Source: Brachionus rotundiformis
Lineage: Eukaryota; Rotifera; Eurotatoria; Ploima; Brachionidae
Direction of reading: 5' to 3'
Assembly (NCBI GenBank): GCA_016802295.1
Contig: JAESIW010000020.1
Span: 1,874,120-1,938,119 of the forward strand
DNA: 64,000 nt
Shown: positions 22,528 to 33,901 of the stretch, one piece after another
Layout of the letters: every line of letters starts with the position of its first letter
How positions within the stretch are numbered: position 1 is the first letter of the stretch
Notes under the pieces: generated by a model
The model's input: only the letters and a program-made list of their open reading frames with translations
Database searches by the model: none
Told to the model about the DNA's origin: nothing
Made by a program: the position numbers and the translations under genes

Positions 22528-22806
22528 TGTGATCCAACCATCAAGCTTCACTTTGTAACTAGATTCTTTGGATTTACTACACCTTCCGGAAGTATATTCC
22601 ACCCATTCACGGAGCTATTTGTACAAAAATTATCTTTAGGAAGGCAGTTCTTTATTCTTTCTTTCTTTATTGTTGATAATCCAAGTCTTGCACTTCTGGA
22701 ATCAACTTAGTTGCTCTTCCTTTAACTCTTTCAAGCTCATTTATGTCTTTTTCTAAATAAGGACACCATGCACTAACAGCATATTCCAGGTTCGGTCTTA
22801 CCATTT
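22528..22806 (-). mobile_element. Decayed non-LTR retrotransposon fragment
   Basis: Read on the minus strand from 22806: a PNLEYAVSAWCPYLEKDINE block, then ELERVKGRATKLIPEV, then NGWNILPEGVV further on. These are the LEYA-W, ATK and WN-LP motifs of the LINE reverse-transcriptase C-terminal region. Stops and missing segments between them show decay. It lies in the same orientation as the 8-kb relic. Confidence 0.8.
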
Positions 22807-22827
22807 AGAAATACAATAATTTCCTAG

Positions 22828-22973
22828 CCGAAGATAAAAGACGACTAGTTAACTCAATGGATGCACTGGCCTGCAAATATGACATAATAATAAAAAGCCT
22901 TGAAAAGGAACTTAGCCACAAATCTGAAGAATTTCACGCCAAATTAAACAAATTGGTTCCAAAATCGGAATAA
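22828..22973 (+). other. Orphan terminal exon-like frame, coiled-coil
   Basis: A TTCCTAG acceptor-like site at 22827 is followed by 47 open codons ending at TAA 22973, encoding a charged helical sequence (DKRRLVNSMDALACKYD, then SLEKELSHKSEEFHAKL). No start codon or partner exon was found nearby; the adjacent LINE relic may have disrupted a gene. It could equally be a fragment of an unrecognised element. Confidence 0.3.
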
Positions 22974-23249
22974 ATTCGATTATAAATTTTTGAAAAATAT
23001 ATTAACACCTTTTTTAAATAAATTTTTTTTTAAATTATTCGAAAAAAGCATAAATCTTGTAAACGTAGATCGCTTTAAGCTTAAATAAAAATAAAAAATT
23101 AACTTAATAATTAATTATTTGATTATATAGAGAAAAGACACATTGAAATAATAAAAAATATGATTGATTAGAAATTTTGATTAAATTAGAAAAATTGAAA
23201 AAATTAAATAGTTTATTTAATAAAATTAAAAATGGAAAATAACAAGAAT

Positions 23250-23976
23250 TTAAATAATAACAATTTTGGCTAAAGTCTTCACTAAATTTTTACTGTTTTT
23301 GTTTTCTTCATAATTATTCTGCTTTAAATTTGATAAAAATTTAATCAACTCATACCAGCATTTCTTATCTCTGACAGATATCCCATATTCTGTTATACTT
23401 TTTGAAAGATGAACAGAAAATACTTCGATGTTTTCATTGTCAACTATTTGAATGTTATCTTTCAACTTATATCTATTTTCAATTTGTGCATGCAAATTGA
23501 ATTTAAAGTTTAATTTGTCAGCAAAGTCGACCAATTTCAGATTACTAATCCAAAATGTGTTGAAATTATTAAAACTGGTTCCGTTCAAATTTAAATCTGC
23601 TTCGCATTCAACATTGAAGGGTTTTTCTTCTTGATCAATTCCACTACACATTAAGCTCTCAAGAGAATGTACACACTCTGCTGAAGTCATCTCAACATTT
23701 TTCACTTCACATTAAAAGAATTAATTTCTACATTTTTCATATTTAAAATTTTAATTTACAGAATTTTTCAGTGTCACGTGTTCCACGTATGCTTATCATA
23801 GGTGATCCCCATTGATTCATAAATGGTCTTATTCTTGCTCGATGTCTCCTAAATGAAGGATTCATCATTTCAATAAAAAAATTTACATAACCATTTTTTG
23901 AGTCTGCTAATGGTTGATTAATAATAACCAAATTTAAAAACCCAAAAATGATAAAAATTCCAAATAATAAATTCAT
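23250..23976 (-). CDS. Small secreted four-cysteine protein with FRRHRARIRP motif, two exons
   Basis: Exons 23976-23760 and 23704-23250 give 223 residues. A signal peptide covers about residues 1-25. The first exon ends with a conserved basic peptide: NPSFRRHRARIRPF, then GSP and IRGTRDTE. The second exon encodes the family domain: ECVHSLESLMCSGID, a third Cys in VECEADL, and GISVRDKKCW near the C terminus. This is the same organisation as the gene at 48623-49292, about 25 kb away, with the intron at the same place and phase (phase 1). The function is unknown. The arrangement of secretion signal, basic conserved peptide and Cys domain suggests an extracellular protein, possibly processed at RR or RAR sites. 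Spliced by eye; confirmation needs transcripts. Confidence 0.7.
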
Positions 23977-24277
23977 GTAATCTAACTTTTTTTAGATTAA
24001 ATCGAAGTCTCTAAATTTTCAATTTAAATTTAAAGCTTATGATAAAAAAAATAATGTAATAGTTCAGTCGATACGTCTAGATAGTAGTATAGTTGAAAAT
24101 TTTTAAAAAGAACAAGATTAAACTAAGTTACTTTTAATTTAATCTTTAAAACTTTAATTCACTTATTGAAATAACTTGTCTTTAAACCGCATGAATATCA
24201 AGACAACGATTTCTAGATTATTAGTAAAATACAAGTTTATTGATATTTGAATTTTTTTTTTCGCATTAAATTTTATA
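23977..24277. other. Intergenic sequence, start of tRNA-rich region
   Basis: AT-rich, no gene recognised; it should contain the promoter of the minus-strand secreted-protein gene. Confidence 0.4.
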
Positions 24278-24349
24278 AGCAGCGTGGCGCAGTGGAAGCG
24301 TGCTGGGCTCATAACTCAGAGGTCGGTGGATCGAAACCATTCGCTGCTA
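24278..24349 (+). tRNA. Initiator tRNA-Met (CAT)
   Basis: Same 72-nt sequence as the copy at 15264-15335, opposite strand; A1:U72 pair and GGATCGAAACC T arm mark it as initiator. A T-run follows shortly downstream as Pol III terminator. Confidence 0.95.
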
Positions 24350-24425
24350 ATTTTTTACCTCAAGCTAATTTAACTCAATGAATTTTTTTAAAAATATTTT
24401 TTTAGTTAAAAATTAAAAAAAAAGA

Positions 24426-24498
24426 GGCGCCGTGGCTTAGTGGCTAAAGCGCCTGTCTAGTAAACAGGAGATCCCGGGTTCGATTCCCGGCGGTGCCT
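24426..24498 (+). tRNA. tRNA-Thr (AGT)
   Basis: Cloverleaf with acceptor GGCGCCG/CGGTGCC, anticodon loop CTAGTAA, and GGTTCGATTCC T arm; followed by TTTT terminator. Confidence 0.95.
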
Positions 24499-24661
24499 TT
24501 TTCTCTATTTTTGCAAAAATTATTAATTTTTAGAACAGTGTTAAAAAAAAATTATTTATTTTTAAAAATTTAACATTTTTTCATTTTGGTTCAAAAAATT
24601 CTTTGTTTAACTATAACATTTTTAGCAGATACGGTACATAGAATTTATCTATTAAATTAAC
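24499..24661. other. Spacer between tRNA-Thr and LINE relic
   Basis: AT-rich; nothing recognised. Confidence 0.4.
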
Positions 24662-25245
24662 AATTCTTGAAAAAGATTTAGGCATTTATATTCAAAGTGA
24701 CTTGAAGTGGACTTATCAAGTAAAATATTGCACGAGTCGTGGAAACCGTGTTTTGGCTATGGTCAAATTCAGGTTTCAGGAATTTTAACATTGATACATT
24801 GAGAATGCTCTACACAGAGCTGGTTTTAGCATTTAGAGTTTGCCATAAGTTCATGGTGTCCATTTCTTGAAAAAGACATTTCTGAATAAGTACAAAGAAA
24901 GACAAAAATAATACCTTCACTAAAAAGTTTGACTCATCGAAAAGACTTGAAATGATAAATTTAACTAATCTCAAAGTTAGAAGGATTAGAGGAGACTTAA
25001 TCCAACTTTTTAAATTATTAAAAGATATTAAATTATCAATTTTGAAAATGGTTTAAATTATTCTCGAAATCAGTCGTATAGCTCAAGAAGACATGATAAA
25101 TGTATAGTTGGATAATATGTTAAAAGTTGCATGCAACGATATCATTTCTTAACAAATCCAGTAGTTAATGTCTGGAATAATCCACCTCAGTGCAAAATTA
25201 ACCTGGAAAAATGGCTCAGGAACAAGTCTAATTTACTGCCATAGC
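24662..25245 (+). mobile_element. Decayed non-LTR retrotransposon, reverse-transcriptase C-terminal region
   Basis: Plus-strand frames read LEKDLGIYIQSDLKW and RGNRVLAMVKF. Remnants of the LEY-WxP, ERL, RRIRGDLIQLFK and NVWNNPPQ blocks follow, split by frameshifts and stops. The order of motifs is that of LINE ORF2 from after the catalytic core to the end. It sits inside the tRNA-rich interval. Confidence 0.8.
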
Positions 25246-25516
25246 TTCTAAGAAGCTTAATCCGAAAGAGTCGAAGTATTATCTACTACTTCTACTATTA
25301 AATCAAGAATAAATTTATCTTAATATCACTTGGATATCAAAAAATTTCATATTGGAATAATTTATATAGAAAAAAACAAAAATTTTCATGATTTTAAACT
25401 TTTTACACTATTATTAAATAATTAAAATTATTTATCTAGTTTAAAAGTAATATACTCTTTTTTTAATTTTTAGAAACCAAAAAATAATAAAATATTTTAT
25501 TAGTATTAAAAAAAGT

Positions 25517-25589
25517 CGCCCAACGTGGGGCTCGAACCCACGACCCTGGGATTAAGAGTCCCATGCTCTACCGACTGAGCTAGCCGGGC
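25517..25589 (-). tRNA. tRNA-Lys (CTT)
   Basis: 73-nt cloverleaf, acceptor GCCCGGC/GTTGGGC with G73, anticodon loop ACTCTTAATC, T arm GGGTTCGAGCC. Minus strand; TTTTTTT terminator follows. Confidence 0.95.
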
Positions 25590-25819
25590 TTTTTTTTAAT
25601 TCCAAAATATTCTTAATTTAGTTTTTTTAGATTTATTCTAAAATATCTTTATGATTGAATTATGACTAGATTTTTAAACTGTTTTTCATTGATCTTATTC
25701 TTGTTTAAATGAAAATTTAAGCCCTATAATTTAAACAATAATAAACAGTTGTATCAAAAATTTTATTAAACTAAATGTACTTAACAATATTTACTAAAAT
25801 TACTCAATTTAAACAACTT

Positions 25820-28800
25820 CTAAATGTTATAAATTCCACTTAAAATGCTTCTCGATTTTGATTCTTTTCTATTTTCATATTGTTTATTAGAACTTGGCAA
25901 ATTAATATTATCAACATTTTCTTTATTTCTAAGTTTAAACTTGAATAATCTTGGCTGAATAATATCATCACTCTGATTTTGATATTCATTAAAAGAAACT
26001 ATTCTTGGTTCGTTTTTAAATGCTTTAGCTTTTAAAGACTCTTCTTCAGATTGGTTTTTCCGCTTATTTGTCTGAGTCAACGACATATTCTTTGATTTAG
26101 ATCTTGTTAATTTAAGCTGAATTTCTTTTGATTTTTTAGAACTTATTTGACTCTCCAATTGTTGGTTATTAATGTTCTCTGAAAAGTTTTGTCTTGGAAA
26201 AACTTCGAATGTTTCATGAACATCCATGCCAACTTAATGTAAAGATAAAATACCATATTATTTATTTAAAATAAAAATACCAAAGTTTATCAAAATAAGC
26301 GATATAAATATAACTGAACCATTTATGCTTTCATTTAAATAAAGTCTCTTGGACCAATAACCACTATTTGTCAAAAAAAATTCCAAATTGATCTTTTTTG
26401 TAAAAACAAGGTTGTTATACTCGTCGCCAACAATTACAGATATTGGAGTCTTTAGACCAAGTGTGCCTCCATCATTAAATTTTTGTAAATAATCAAAATT
26501 CAATAGAACAATGTTAAGACTTATTTGTCCAAACGAAATTCTGTCAAATTTTAATTCAAATTGAGGAAGTTTTTTTACAGTTTCGATCACAATCATACCA
26601 AAAGGTGAGCTTTTATTCAATCTTTTTTCTATTTCAAATGGGCTTAATTCCAGAGCTTTCCTAAAAGAGGTGATTGACTGGCTCAAGAATGTTTGAGACA
26701 AACCAAGACCAATTCGGTTAAATTGACGAAAAATATGAGGCGAATCGTACCATATTCGACAGTTTATACATTTTTGCAGGGTCAATAAATTAATAAATGT
26801 CTCATAATTTTTGGAAGAATTTAATTTAGTAATATAAAAAAGTTCCAAAGCGCATTTTGATATTCGCTGTGCAATTCGAAATATTCTGTAAATATCTTGG
26901 TTTAGCGAAAAGTCTGTCACTGGAATAGAACCGAAAACAGTTTGCATTAGACTTTTAAAATAAATAATAGAGTTTATAAACATAAAAATTAATTTTTAGA
27001 TAAAAAAAAGGCACCGCCGGGAATCGAACCCGGGATCTCCTGTTTACTAGACAGGCGCTTTAGCCACTAAGCCACGGCGCCACTATTAAAACTTTTAAAA
27101 AATCAATGGTATCAATTAAAAATCATTATAAGTTGTTTTTTTATTATATTAAAATTTCAATACTAAAAAAGGATTTAATATTTAATATTAACACTAGGAG
27201 CACCAAGAAATTTTACTTTTTGTATGTAATGTATGCAATGTTTTTTTAAAGAAAAAGATATAGCTTAATTAATTCATAGAAAATTTATATTAATAATTAA
27301 GTAATTAAGTCAAAAGATATTAGATTTTTAAATATTTAGGCGAGTCAAATGACTCGTTTGGTGCTTCTAGCGTTAAACATCAACTTAGAACTAAAACAAT
27401 CTAAAAATTAATCTTTTCTTCTAAAGACACAGTAATTCAATCTTCCAAAGTACGTAGTCAATTTCTATGTAGGGCTTTTATATTGTTATATTACATCATA
27501 ACAATTAATTATTTCAAATCTACTTATCCAAGCTTAAGACTCTTTATTCAATTAAGAATTTATTTTTCCTTTTTAGATCAAAAAAGGCACCGCCGGGAAT
27601 CGAACCCGGGATCTCCTGTTTACTAGACAGGCGCTTTAGCCACTAAGCCACGGCGCCATTAAATTTTTATAAATTTTATCGATTTCTTATTTTCTATAAA
27701 AACAAATAGATAATGCTTTTTAAGTATATCCTTTAGCTAATCTTATTAAATTAATTAATTTTTCAATTCTAAAGAAGACAAAATAATCATTTCATTCATT
27801 CATAGAAAAGATCGTATTTTTAGATAAAATTTAACAAAAATTGTTTAATAATTAAACTTATTTTAATATTGAAAATATCATTTTTCATCTATAAATTAAT
27901 TATAAATTAAAATTTAGTATTAAAAAAAGTCGCCCAACGTGGGGCTCGAACCCACGACCCTGGGATTAAGAGTCCCATGCTCTACCGACTGAGCTAGCCG
28001 GGCTTGTAGGATAATCACTATTCCTTTAACACTTACACGCAAATTTTCATAGAGCTGGTTTTAATTTTTCCATCAAGAACAAATCTGATGACCTTAGAAT
28101 CTGGTTGTTCACCTTCTTTAGATTTTGTCCTCTTACCATTATTATTCAAAGCATTTAAATGTGATTTTTCACTTGTTCTTAACTTTATATCATCAAATTC
28201 TTTACTCTCAGATATCAAAACAATCAGATCTTTTAAGGATTTGTTTGATACACAGCTACTTTCTCTCAATTCCAAGTTTAGTATAAAACTTTTCATTGTG
28301 TCAAAAAGGATACAATATTTAGCCATTAGCTGACCGATCTGGGTTGGTTTTAGTACATGATTTGGGTCGTTAGCAAAGTCACAATTTTCTATCAAACCAT
28401 AGTCCATCAACTTGGTCAAACTATCATGACATAGTTGTGCCAAATACTTGTCAATTAGTTCTTGTTTATTTTTTAGTTTAAGATTAAGATCGTAATGAAG
28501 AGGATTTTTGCACAAACGAGTGTACAAGAAAGTAGACTTGAGCCAATTTATTGCTTCATTCAATGACCCAATAGTCATTAAACATATTTCTACATTTAAA
28601 TGTTCAATTAAATTTTTATGAAGTCTTTTATAAAAAATTGAGTTTTTATGATAAATATAAATTATACATCATGACTTACTGGCTCTCAATTAATTGATTT
28701 CCCTCTATTAATGTTTCATATTGAAGCTTGTCTGTATGCTTGGTCATTATTACCGCGGTAGCCGATGTATCAAACTGAGGTCTTCCAGCTCTACCAATCA

Positions 28801-30598
28801 TTTGCAAAATTTGAGTTGTTGAATAGTTCTCAAATTTGTTGGAAAAATAATATTTTGTAGATTTTATGATCACCAAATGTGCTGGCAGATTAACTCCAAT
28901 TGAAAGTGTACTTGTACTAACTAAATTATCCACAATTAAAAAAGTTATTAATTTTATCTAAAAAAAATTACATAAAACATATAAGTTAGAGGTTAAGAAT
29001 AAATTTTCGACCAAAGTACGATCACTTGAGTCCATACCAGCATGATGTATTCCTATTCCATTATTGACTATTAATTCTCTTATTTTTGGATCTTTGAAAG
29101 ACTTGGTTTGGTCAAAAAGAAAATTTCTGTGAGCCTGATTGCGAATGTATCGGTTTGATTTGGCTAAAATTTGTGCTGCTTGAACTGTTCCTTTTCTCGT
29201 TGAGCAAAACTTTAATTCAAAATTTAAATATTCTATTTTATTTATAATAATTCGAATTTACAATCAGGGTTGGCTTAGAATCTGAATATTGTCTTATAAC
29301 ATGTTCCAATTTGTAATTAAGACTCAAGTCAAAACAAAAATCAGAAGTTTTTGGTGAGCTGTAATACCCCAAGACAATTTTTTTCAGTTTAACAGGTCTA
29401 TATGTATCACTAAGTCTAAAATTAAAAAAAATTAAAAAACAATTATTTAACATATTAAAACAATACTTAAAAAAAGTTGCTGGATTTTTATTTTCCAAAT
29501 CATTACTAAGCCATTGTGAAAACTTGAATAATCAAAAATTTTAAAAGTAATTTATTTAAATTTTAATTGTATTACATCTTCAATATTTGGAATAGTGGCT
29601 GAAATTGCCAAAAATCTTAATCTATTTTCGTTACTATGATTTGAATAGGCCATTTTTTTCATTCGGCTAATTACTGCTTCAATACAGGCTCCTCGTGCTG
29701 ACTCACCTAATACATGAATTTCATCTATTAGAAAAAGTCTAATTTCATTAAAAATGGCAACGCTGTTCTTAGATTTTCTGGTGATTATGTCCCATTTTTC
29801 CTTAAAAAAAATATTAAAGATAAATTTTTTTTTCTATATCTTGTACTGGAGTGGTGCATATTATGTTTGCTGAGTCCATGGCAATATCGTCATATTTGGT
29901 ATCAGTATCACCAGTTAACTCTATTACTTTAATATTGTGAAGCTTTTCGAATTTATGATACCAATCACGATACTTTTCTGCACAAAGTGCCTTGATTGGA
30001 GCCACTGGTATCGAAAAATTAGATAAAATACCAACTTATACAAAAATTTACTATAAATTATCTTAAATCTATTGCTTGATTGAAAATCAATATATGACAG
30101 AAGACGGATGATGGCTATCTCTAGAATTACTGTTTTACCTGAACTTGTGGGTGCAGAAATTACTAAATTTTTGTTTGAATAATAAACATCATTAAAAACA
30201 GTCGATTGAACATAATTAAAATATGGAAAGTCTGAGAATACATTTTGAAATTTAAAAGCTTATAAAAATAAAATCTGAGCTAATTTTATTAAAAAAAATG
30301 ACAAATTACGCAAAACCGAAACTGGTATCAAGGGTACATCAAAATTGCCCAAAACAGGATACAATTCTTGCTTCTGAGAGACTGGTGGTAGAAGTTGATT
30401 TTGGACCGTATTTTTATTTGATATATTATGAATAGTCAAGGAATTGATTCCATGATAATCTGTAAAATTATCTTGTAAAGAATTGACTTTCTCAATAAAC
30501 TGATCAGCATCTGAGATATCTTCAAAATCAGAACCATTGTCTTCGAAGAAACGATTTTCGTCATCAAAATTTAGTTGATTGAAAGATTCTTTATTCAT
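25820..30598 (-). CDS. HFM1: Meiotic DNA helicase HFM1/MER3, eleven exons
   Basis: Ski2-like helicase that promotes meiotic crossover formation. Exons (minus): 30598-30310, 30258-30052, 30004-29847, 29800-29576, 29522-29467, 29415-29262, 29209-28972, 28920-28680, 28624-28037, 26951-26281, 26232-25820; all phases agree, 1079 residues. Visible motifs: FPYFNYVQS, Walker A APTSSGKT, YMAPIKALC, ELTGDT, DEIH box in FLIDEIHVLG, ISATIPN, STRKGTVQAA, HHAGM, FSTSTLSIGVNLPAHLV and QMIGRAGRPQFD. The winged-helix and Sec63 domain follow (GSIPVTDFSLNQDIYRIF), ending with NFVGMDVHETF and a disordered basic tail. The 1085-bp ninth intron (28036-26952) contains three tRNA genes and a MITE. The start is the weakest point: an acceptor-like TTTTAG upstream of 30616 allows another 5' exon. 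The apparent fragmentation is due to introns; no frameshift is needed. Confidence 0.9.
27009..27081 (-). tRNA. tRNA-Thr (AGT), within HFM1 intron
   Basis: Same 73-nt sequence as the other Thr-AGT genes; same strand as HFM1, 71 nt from the downstream exon. Confidence 0.95.
27188..27376. mobile_element. piggyBac-like MITE in HFM1 intron
   Basis: A 189-bp element bounded by TTAA on both sides, with terminal inverted repeats: left CACTAGGAGCACCAA, right complement CGCTAGAAGCACCAA. A subterminal palindrome GAGTCAAATGACTC lies inside the right end. There is no coding capacity. TTAA flanks plus CACTAG-type ends suggest a non-autonomous piggyBac relative. A related copy is at 38686-38883. Confidence 0.75.
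27585..27657 (-). tRNA. tRNA-Thr (AGT), within HFM1 intron
   Basis: Intact cloverleaf, same sequence as the neighbouring Thr-AGT genes, inside the long HFM1 intron and on the same strand. Confidence 0.95.
27931..28003 (-). tRNA. tRNA-Lys (CTT), within HFM1 intron
   Basis: Intact cloverleaf, same sequence as the other Lys-CTT genes; starts 33 nt from the HFM1 splice donor on the same strand. Confidence 0.95.
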
Positions 30599-30721
30599 TT
30601 GAAAAACGTGGTCCAAATCAAAATTCTAAAAATAATTTTATTTAAAAAAAGTTCAATGTTTTAAAAAGTGATTTTTAGAAACAAAAAAATAATAAAATAT
30701 TTTATTAGTATTAAAAAAAGT

Positions 30722-30794
30722 CGCCCAACGTGGGGCTCGAACCCACGACCCTGGGATTAAGAGTCCCATGCTCTACCGACTGAGCTAGCCGGGC
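30722..30794 (-). tRNA. tRNA-Lys (CTT)
   Basis: Intact; its 3' flank (about 30678-30721) is nearly the same as that of the Lys gene at 25517, showing that flanks were duplicated with the gene. Confidence 0.95.
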
Positions 30795-31052
30795 TTATTT
30801 ATTTTGGATTAATTTGGTAAGTTTTTACAGAATCCAAATTATTCTAATTTTTTTGCAAATTTTTTAAACAAAGAATTTTTTCATTTAGGTGGAATTAAAA
30901 TAATATACAACTTAATGATTTTTAGTTTTAAATTTAATTTTATCAAATCTTAAAAAGATCTTACGGATCATGAAAATTTGCTGAATAATTGATTGATTAA
31001 ACAGAATGTTAAAAATTGACCAAGTGAAGTTTGTTAATTTAAGTGAATCGGT

Positions 31053-31125
31053 GGCGCCGTGGCTTAGTGGCTAAAGCGCCTGTCTAGTAAACAGGAGATC
31101 CCGGGTTCGATTCCCGGCGGTGCCT
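31053..31125 (+). tRNA. tRNA-Thr (AGT)
   Basis: Intact cloverleaf followed by a T-run terminator. Confidence 0.95.
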
Positions 31126-31294
31126 TTTTTTAACCAATAAACTTAAAAATAAATAATTAATTTTTTTTGTTTATTTTTAGTATAAATCTATTTAATTAAT
31201 TAAATATCAAATTAGAATCTGTTCAAAATATTAGTAAGTATTTGCCAAAGATAGTAGACATTTTAATTCAATATCAACATTAAAATTTAAAAAA

Positions 31295-31367
31295 AGGCAC
31301 CGCCGGGAATCGAACCCGGGATCTCCTGTTTACTAGACAGGCGCTTTAGCCACTAAGCCACGGCGCC
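31295..31367 (-). tRNA. tRNA-Thr (AGT)
   Basis: Intact; about 65 bp of 3' flank resemble the flank of the Thr gene at 33902, indicating a duplicated block. Confidence 0.95.
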
Positions 31368-31467
31368 GCTTGTTTATCGAATATTTTAAAAATTTTCTTA
31401 TATGAAATATTTTAACTTTGTTACCATAATAAAAAAAAATATCTACAAAGATTATTTTTTAAAATAT

Positions 31468-32997
31468 TTATTCAGCAAAAAATTTAATGATTCCCATCTT
31501 GTCGCATGTTATCAATTCACCGGTTTTTAACAATTTTAAACAAATCAGTTCTGCATTGTTTAACTTCATCTCTGAAATCGGATTTTCCGATAATTCATTC
31601 CATAATTTTATTCTACCATCTTCCGAACAACTTAAAAATTCTTTATTTTCACACACTTGTAATTCTCTTACGGTCTTTTCATGTCCTTTGATAGTTACCA
31701 TGCATTGATTTGTATCAATATTCCAAATTTTTATTTCACCATCTTTTGATCCACTAATAAAACTATTAGTATCTAATGCATTTAAACATGTGATCCAACT
31801 TTGATGCCCGCAAAACTCTTTTAAATATCTGTAACTTTCCAAATCCCATAGAATGATTCTTTGATCACTTGAACCCGATATCAATTTGTTAAAACCAATC
31901 AAACTCAAACAATTGACCGAGCTATTGTGTTCATTAAGCATATGAATGCATTCTCCACTTTGAGTGTCCCAAACTCTGATCACTTCACTTTGGTCACATG
32001 AAAAAATCTTATTTCCTGATATCTCAAATACTTCTAGAGAACTATTTGGAGAAAAAATAGTCGTAAGACATTTTTCACTGTCTTTAATCCAAATTTTTAT
32101 ACTTCCATCACTAGAACATGATAAAATTCTTTGATTTTCTCCCAATTTTATGCAATTGACTGGTTTCATATGAACTTTTTTTCTCTGAGTGCATTTACCA
32201 ACATTCATATCCCATATCTTAATCATTCCTCCTCTAGTTCCACAAGCTATTTCTCTCGAATTTAGAATAGCTACACAAGTTGCACTTGCTTGAAAGTGAT
32301 TAGTCTCATGAAGTTTAGTTAAATCAGGTGCAACCGGTTTAGTATCTAAACCAATTTTTAATCTGCCCAAGTATTTTTGCAAATTTATTTGTATTTCAGC
32401 ATTTTCGGGTACCCAATTAATTGAATCATGGTATAAACTATACATATAATCAAGTCTATGAGTAAGATTCTTCAACTTTCTTATTTCTTCGGTGTAAAAA
32501 TTTGGTTCAAAATCAGTTTTTTCTTCATTAAACTGCTTTAGTTCTGATTCTAAGTGATTCAAATCAATGAGATTTAAATTATCAGTGATAGTTTTGAAAT
32601 ATTTTGGTCGGAATTTTTCCAATTCTTCCAGCAAAGTATCAGTGAACTGATCAATATTTTGCAATATTAATGTTTTTAAAATTTCTTTTTGCTTATCAAT
32701 ACTATCACGAATATGCATTATGAAAATGTTTATATGAAATTCTGGACTTTGTTTAATTGATTTCAATTCAAATAATTTTTCTTTTTGAGATTTTAAAAAA
32801 TTATTGTATTCCAATTTGGACAAAATTGAGCGATTTTTATTCATTTTGAACATAGTTTGTTTATTAATTGTATGATTTTTACAAATAAAACACTGAAAAT
32901 TATCTTCAAGATTAATTATATGATCCAAACAAACATTGTAACCACAGGTAAGAACAATTTGAACCATTTCATTTTTTCCACAAAATTCGCAAATCAT
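31468..32997 (-). CDS. Zinc-finger/WD40-repeat protein, TRIM-like layout
   Basis: A single-exon gene of 509 residues from the ATG at 32997. The N terminus carries a small Cys/His cluster (C3, C6, C18, C23, H26, C36, C39, H42) that could bind zinc in a RING or B-box-like manner but is atypical in spacing. Residues 60-200 are predicted helical and charged, probably coiled coil. Seven WD40 repeats fill residues 235-509, including GGMIKIWDMNVGKC, DGSIKIWIKD, SEVIRVWDTQSGEC, DQRIILWDLES, DGEIKIWNIDTNQC and DGRIKLWNE. Likely a scaffold or ubiquitin-ligase-type adaptor; no orthologue is named. The introns common in its neighbours are missing, which may indicate a lineage-specific or retroposed origin. 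Confidence 0.8.
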   Translation of the reverse strand: MICEFCGKNEMVQIVLTCGYNVCLDHIINLEDNFQCFICKNHTINKQTMFKMNKNRSILSKLEYNNFLKSQKEKLFELKSIKQSPEFHINIFIMHIRDSIDKQKEILKTLILQNIDQFTDTLLEELEKFRPKYFKTITDNLNLIDLNHLESELKQFNEEKTDFEPNFYTEEIRKLKNLTHRLDYMYSLYHDSINWVPENAEIQINLQKYLGRLKIGLDTKPVAPDLTKLHETNHFQASATCVAILNSREIACGTRGGMIKIWDMNVGKCTQRKKVHMKPVNCIKLGENQRILSCSSDGSIKIWIKDSEKCLTTIFSPNSSLEVFEISGNKIFSCDQSEVIRVWDTQSGECIHMLNEHNSSVNCLSLIGFNKLISGSSDQRIILWDLESYRYLKEFCGHQSWITCLNALDTNSFISGSKDGEIKIWNIDTNQCMVTIKGHEKTVRELQVCENKEFLSCSEDGRIKLWNELSENPISEMKLNNAELICLKLLKTGELITCDKMGIIKFFAE

Positions 32998-33120
32998 TTT
33001 AAAAATAGATGTAAAAAAAAAATTTTCAAGGCTTTAATAAAAAATTAAATTTATAAGTCTAAAAATAACTTTGCTGCTATTATTCGCTATAAAGCAATTA
33101 AGTAATAAGATTAAAATCAA

Positions 33121-33193
33121 GCCCGGCTAGCTCAGTCGGTAGAGCATGGGACTCTTAATCCCAGGGTCGTGGGTTCGAGCCCCACGTTGGGCG
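33121..33193 (+). tRNA. tRNA-Lys (CTT)
   Basis: Intact cloverleaf with terminator TTTTT downstream. Confidence 0.95.
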
Positions 33194-33274
33194 ACTTTTT
33201 TAATATTAATAATGTATTTTTTCTTGTAATCGTATTTAATTTGAAAAAAAGAACAAAATCGATTTACACCAAGT

Positions 33275-33347
33275 GGCGCCGTGGCTTAGTGGCTAAAGCG
33301 CCTGTCTAGTAAACAGGAGATCCCGGGTTCGATTCCCGGCGGTGCCT
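33275..33347 (+). tRNA. tRNA-Thr (AGT)
   Basis: Intact cloverleaf, 81 nt after the Lys gene on the same strand, followed by a long T-run. Confidence 0.95.
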
Positions 33348-33504
33348 TTTTTTTTAAATTTTAAACTTAAAGAAATATTGTATTATGTTATAAAATCTTA
33401 GTTTAAATTCTCGATTTTATTTTTTTGATTTATGATTCAACCTATTATTTTAGTTATTTAGAAAAAAGCTTATTACAAAAAATTTTATTAGAATTAAAAA
33501 AAGT

Positions 33505-33577
33505 CGCCCAACGTGGGGCTCGAACCCACGACCCTGGGATTAAGAGTCCCATGCTCTACCGACTGAGCTAGCCGGGC
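33505..33577 (-). tRNA. tRNA-Lys (CTT)
   Basis: Intact. The 5' flank on the plus-strand side (33578-33645) repeats the flank of the Lys gene at 30722, with a deletion of about 70 bp. Confidence 0.95.
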
Positions 33578-33901
33578 TTATTTATTTTTTTCTTTAGGTG
33601 GAATTAAAAAATAAACAATGATCAATGATTTTTAGTTTTAAAATATTAAAGATTCTAATTTTGAATGAGTCGATAATTTCAAAATACTTTTATTTCCCAT
33701 AATAGTTTTCTATTAAGTATTTGAAAAATCTAATTTAAAATTATTCTTATCATAACACTTAAAAATTATTTCTAAATTATTATTAATTCTACTAATATAA
33801 AATCTTAATTACAAGAAATCCTTCATTTTGTCGAAATATCAGTTAGTATATGTCATTTAGAGTAGACATTTAATCCAATATCATAATTAAAATCTAAAAA
33901 A

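Noticed and set aside
25820..30616. HFM1 region looks like a string of short broken frames on the minus strand (a pseudogene).
   Set aside because: Every break coincides with GT-AG sites of consistent phase, and the joined exons keep all helicase motifs and a length divisible by three.
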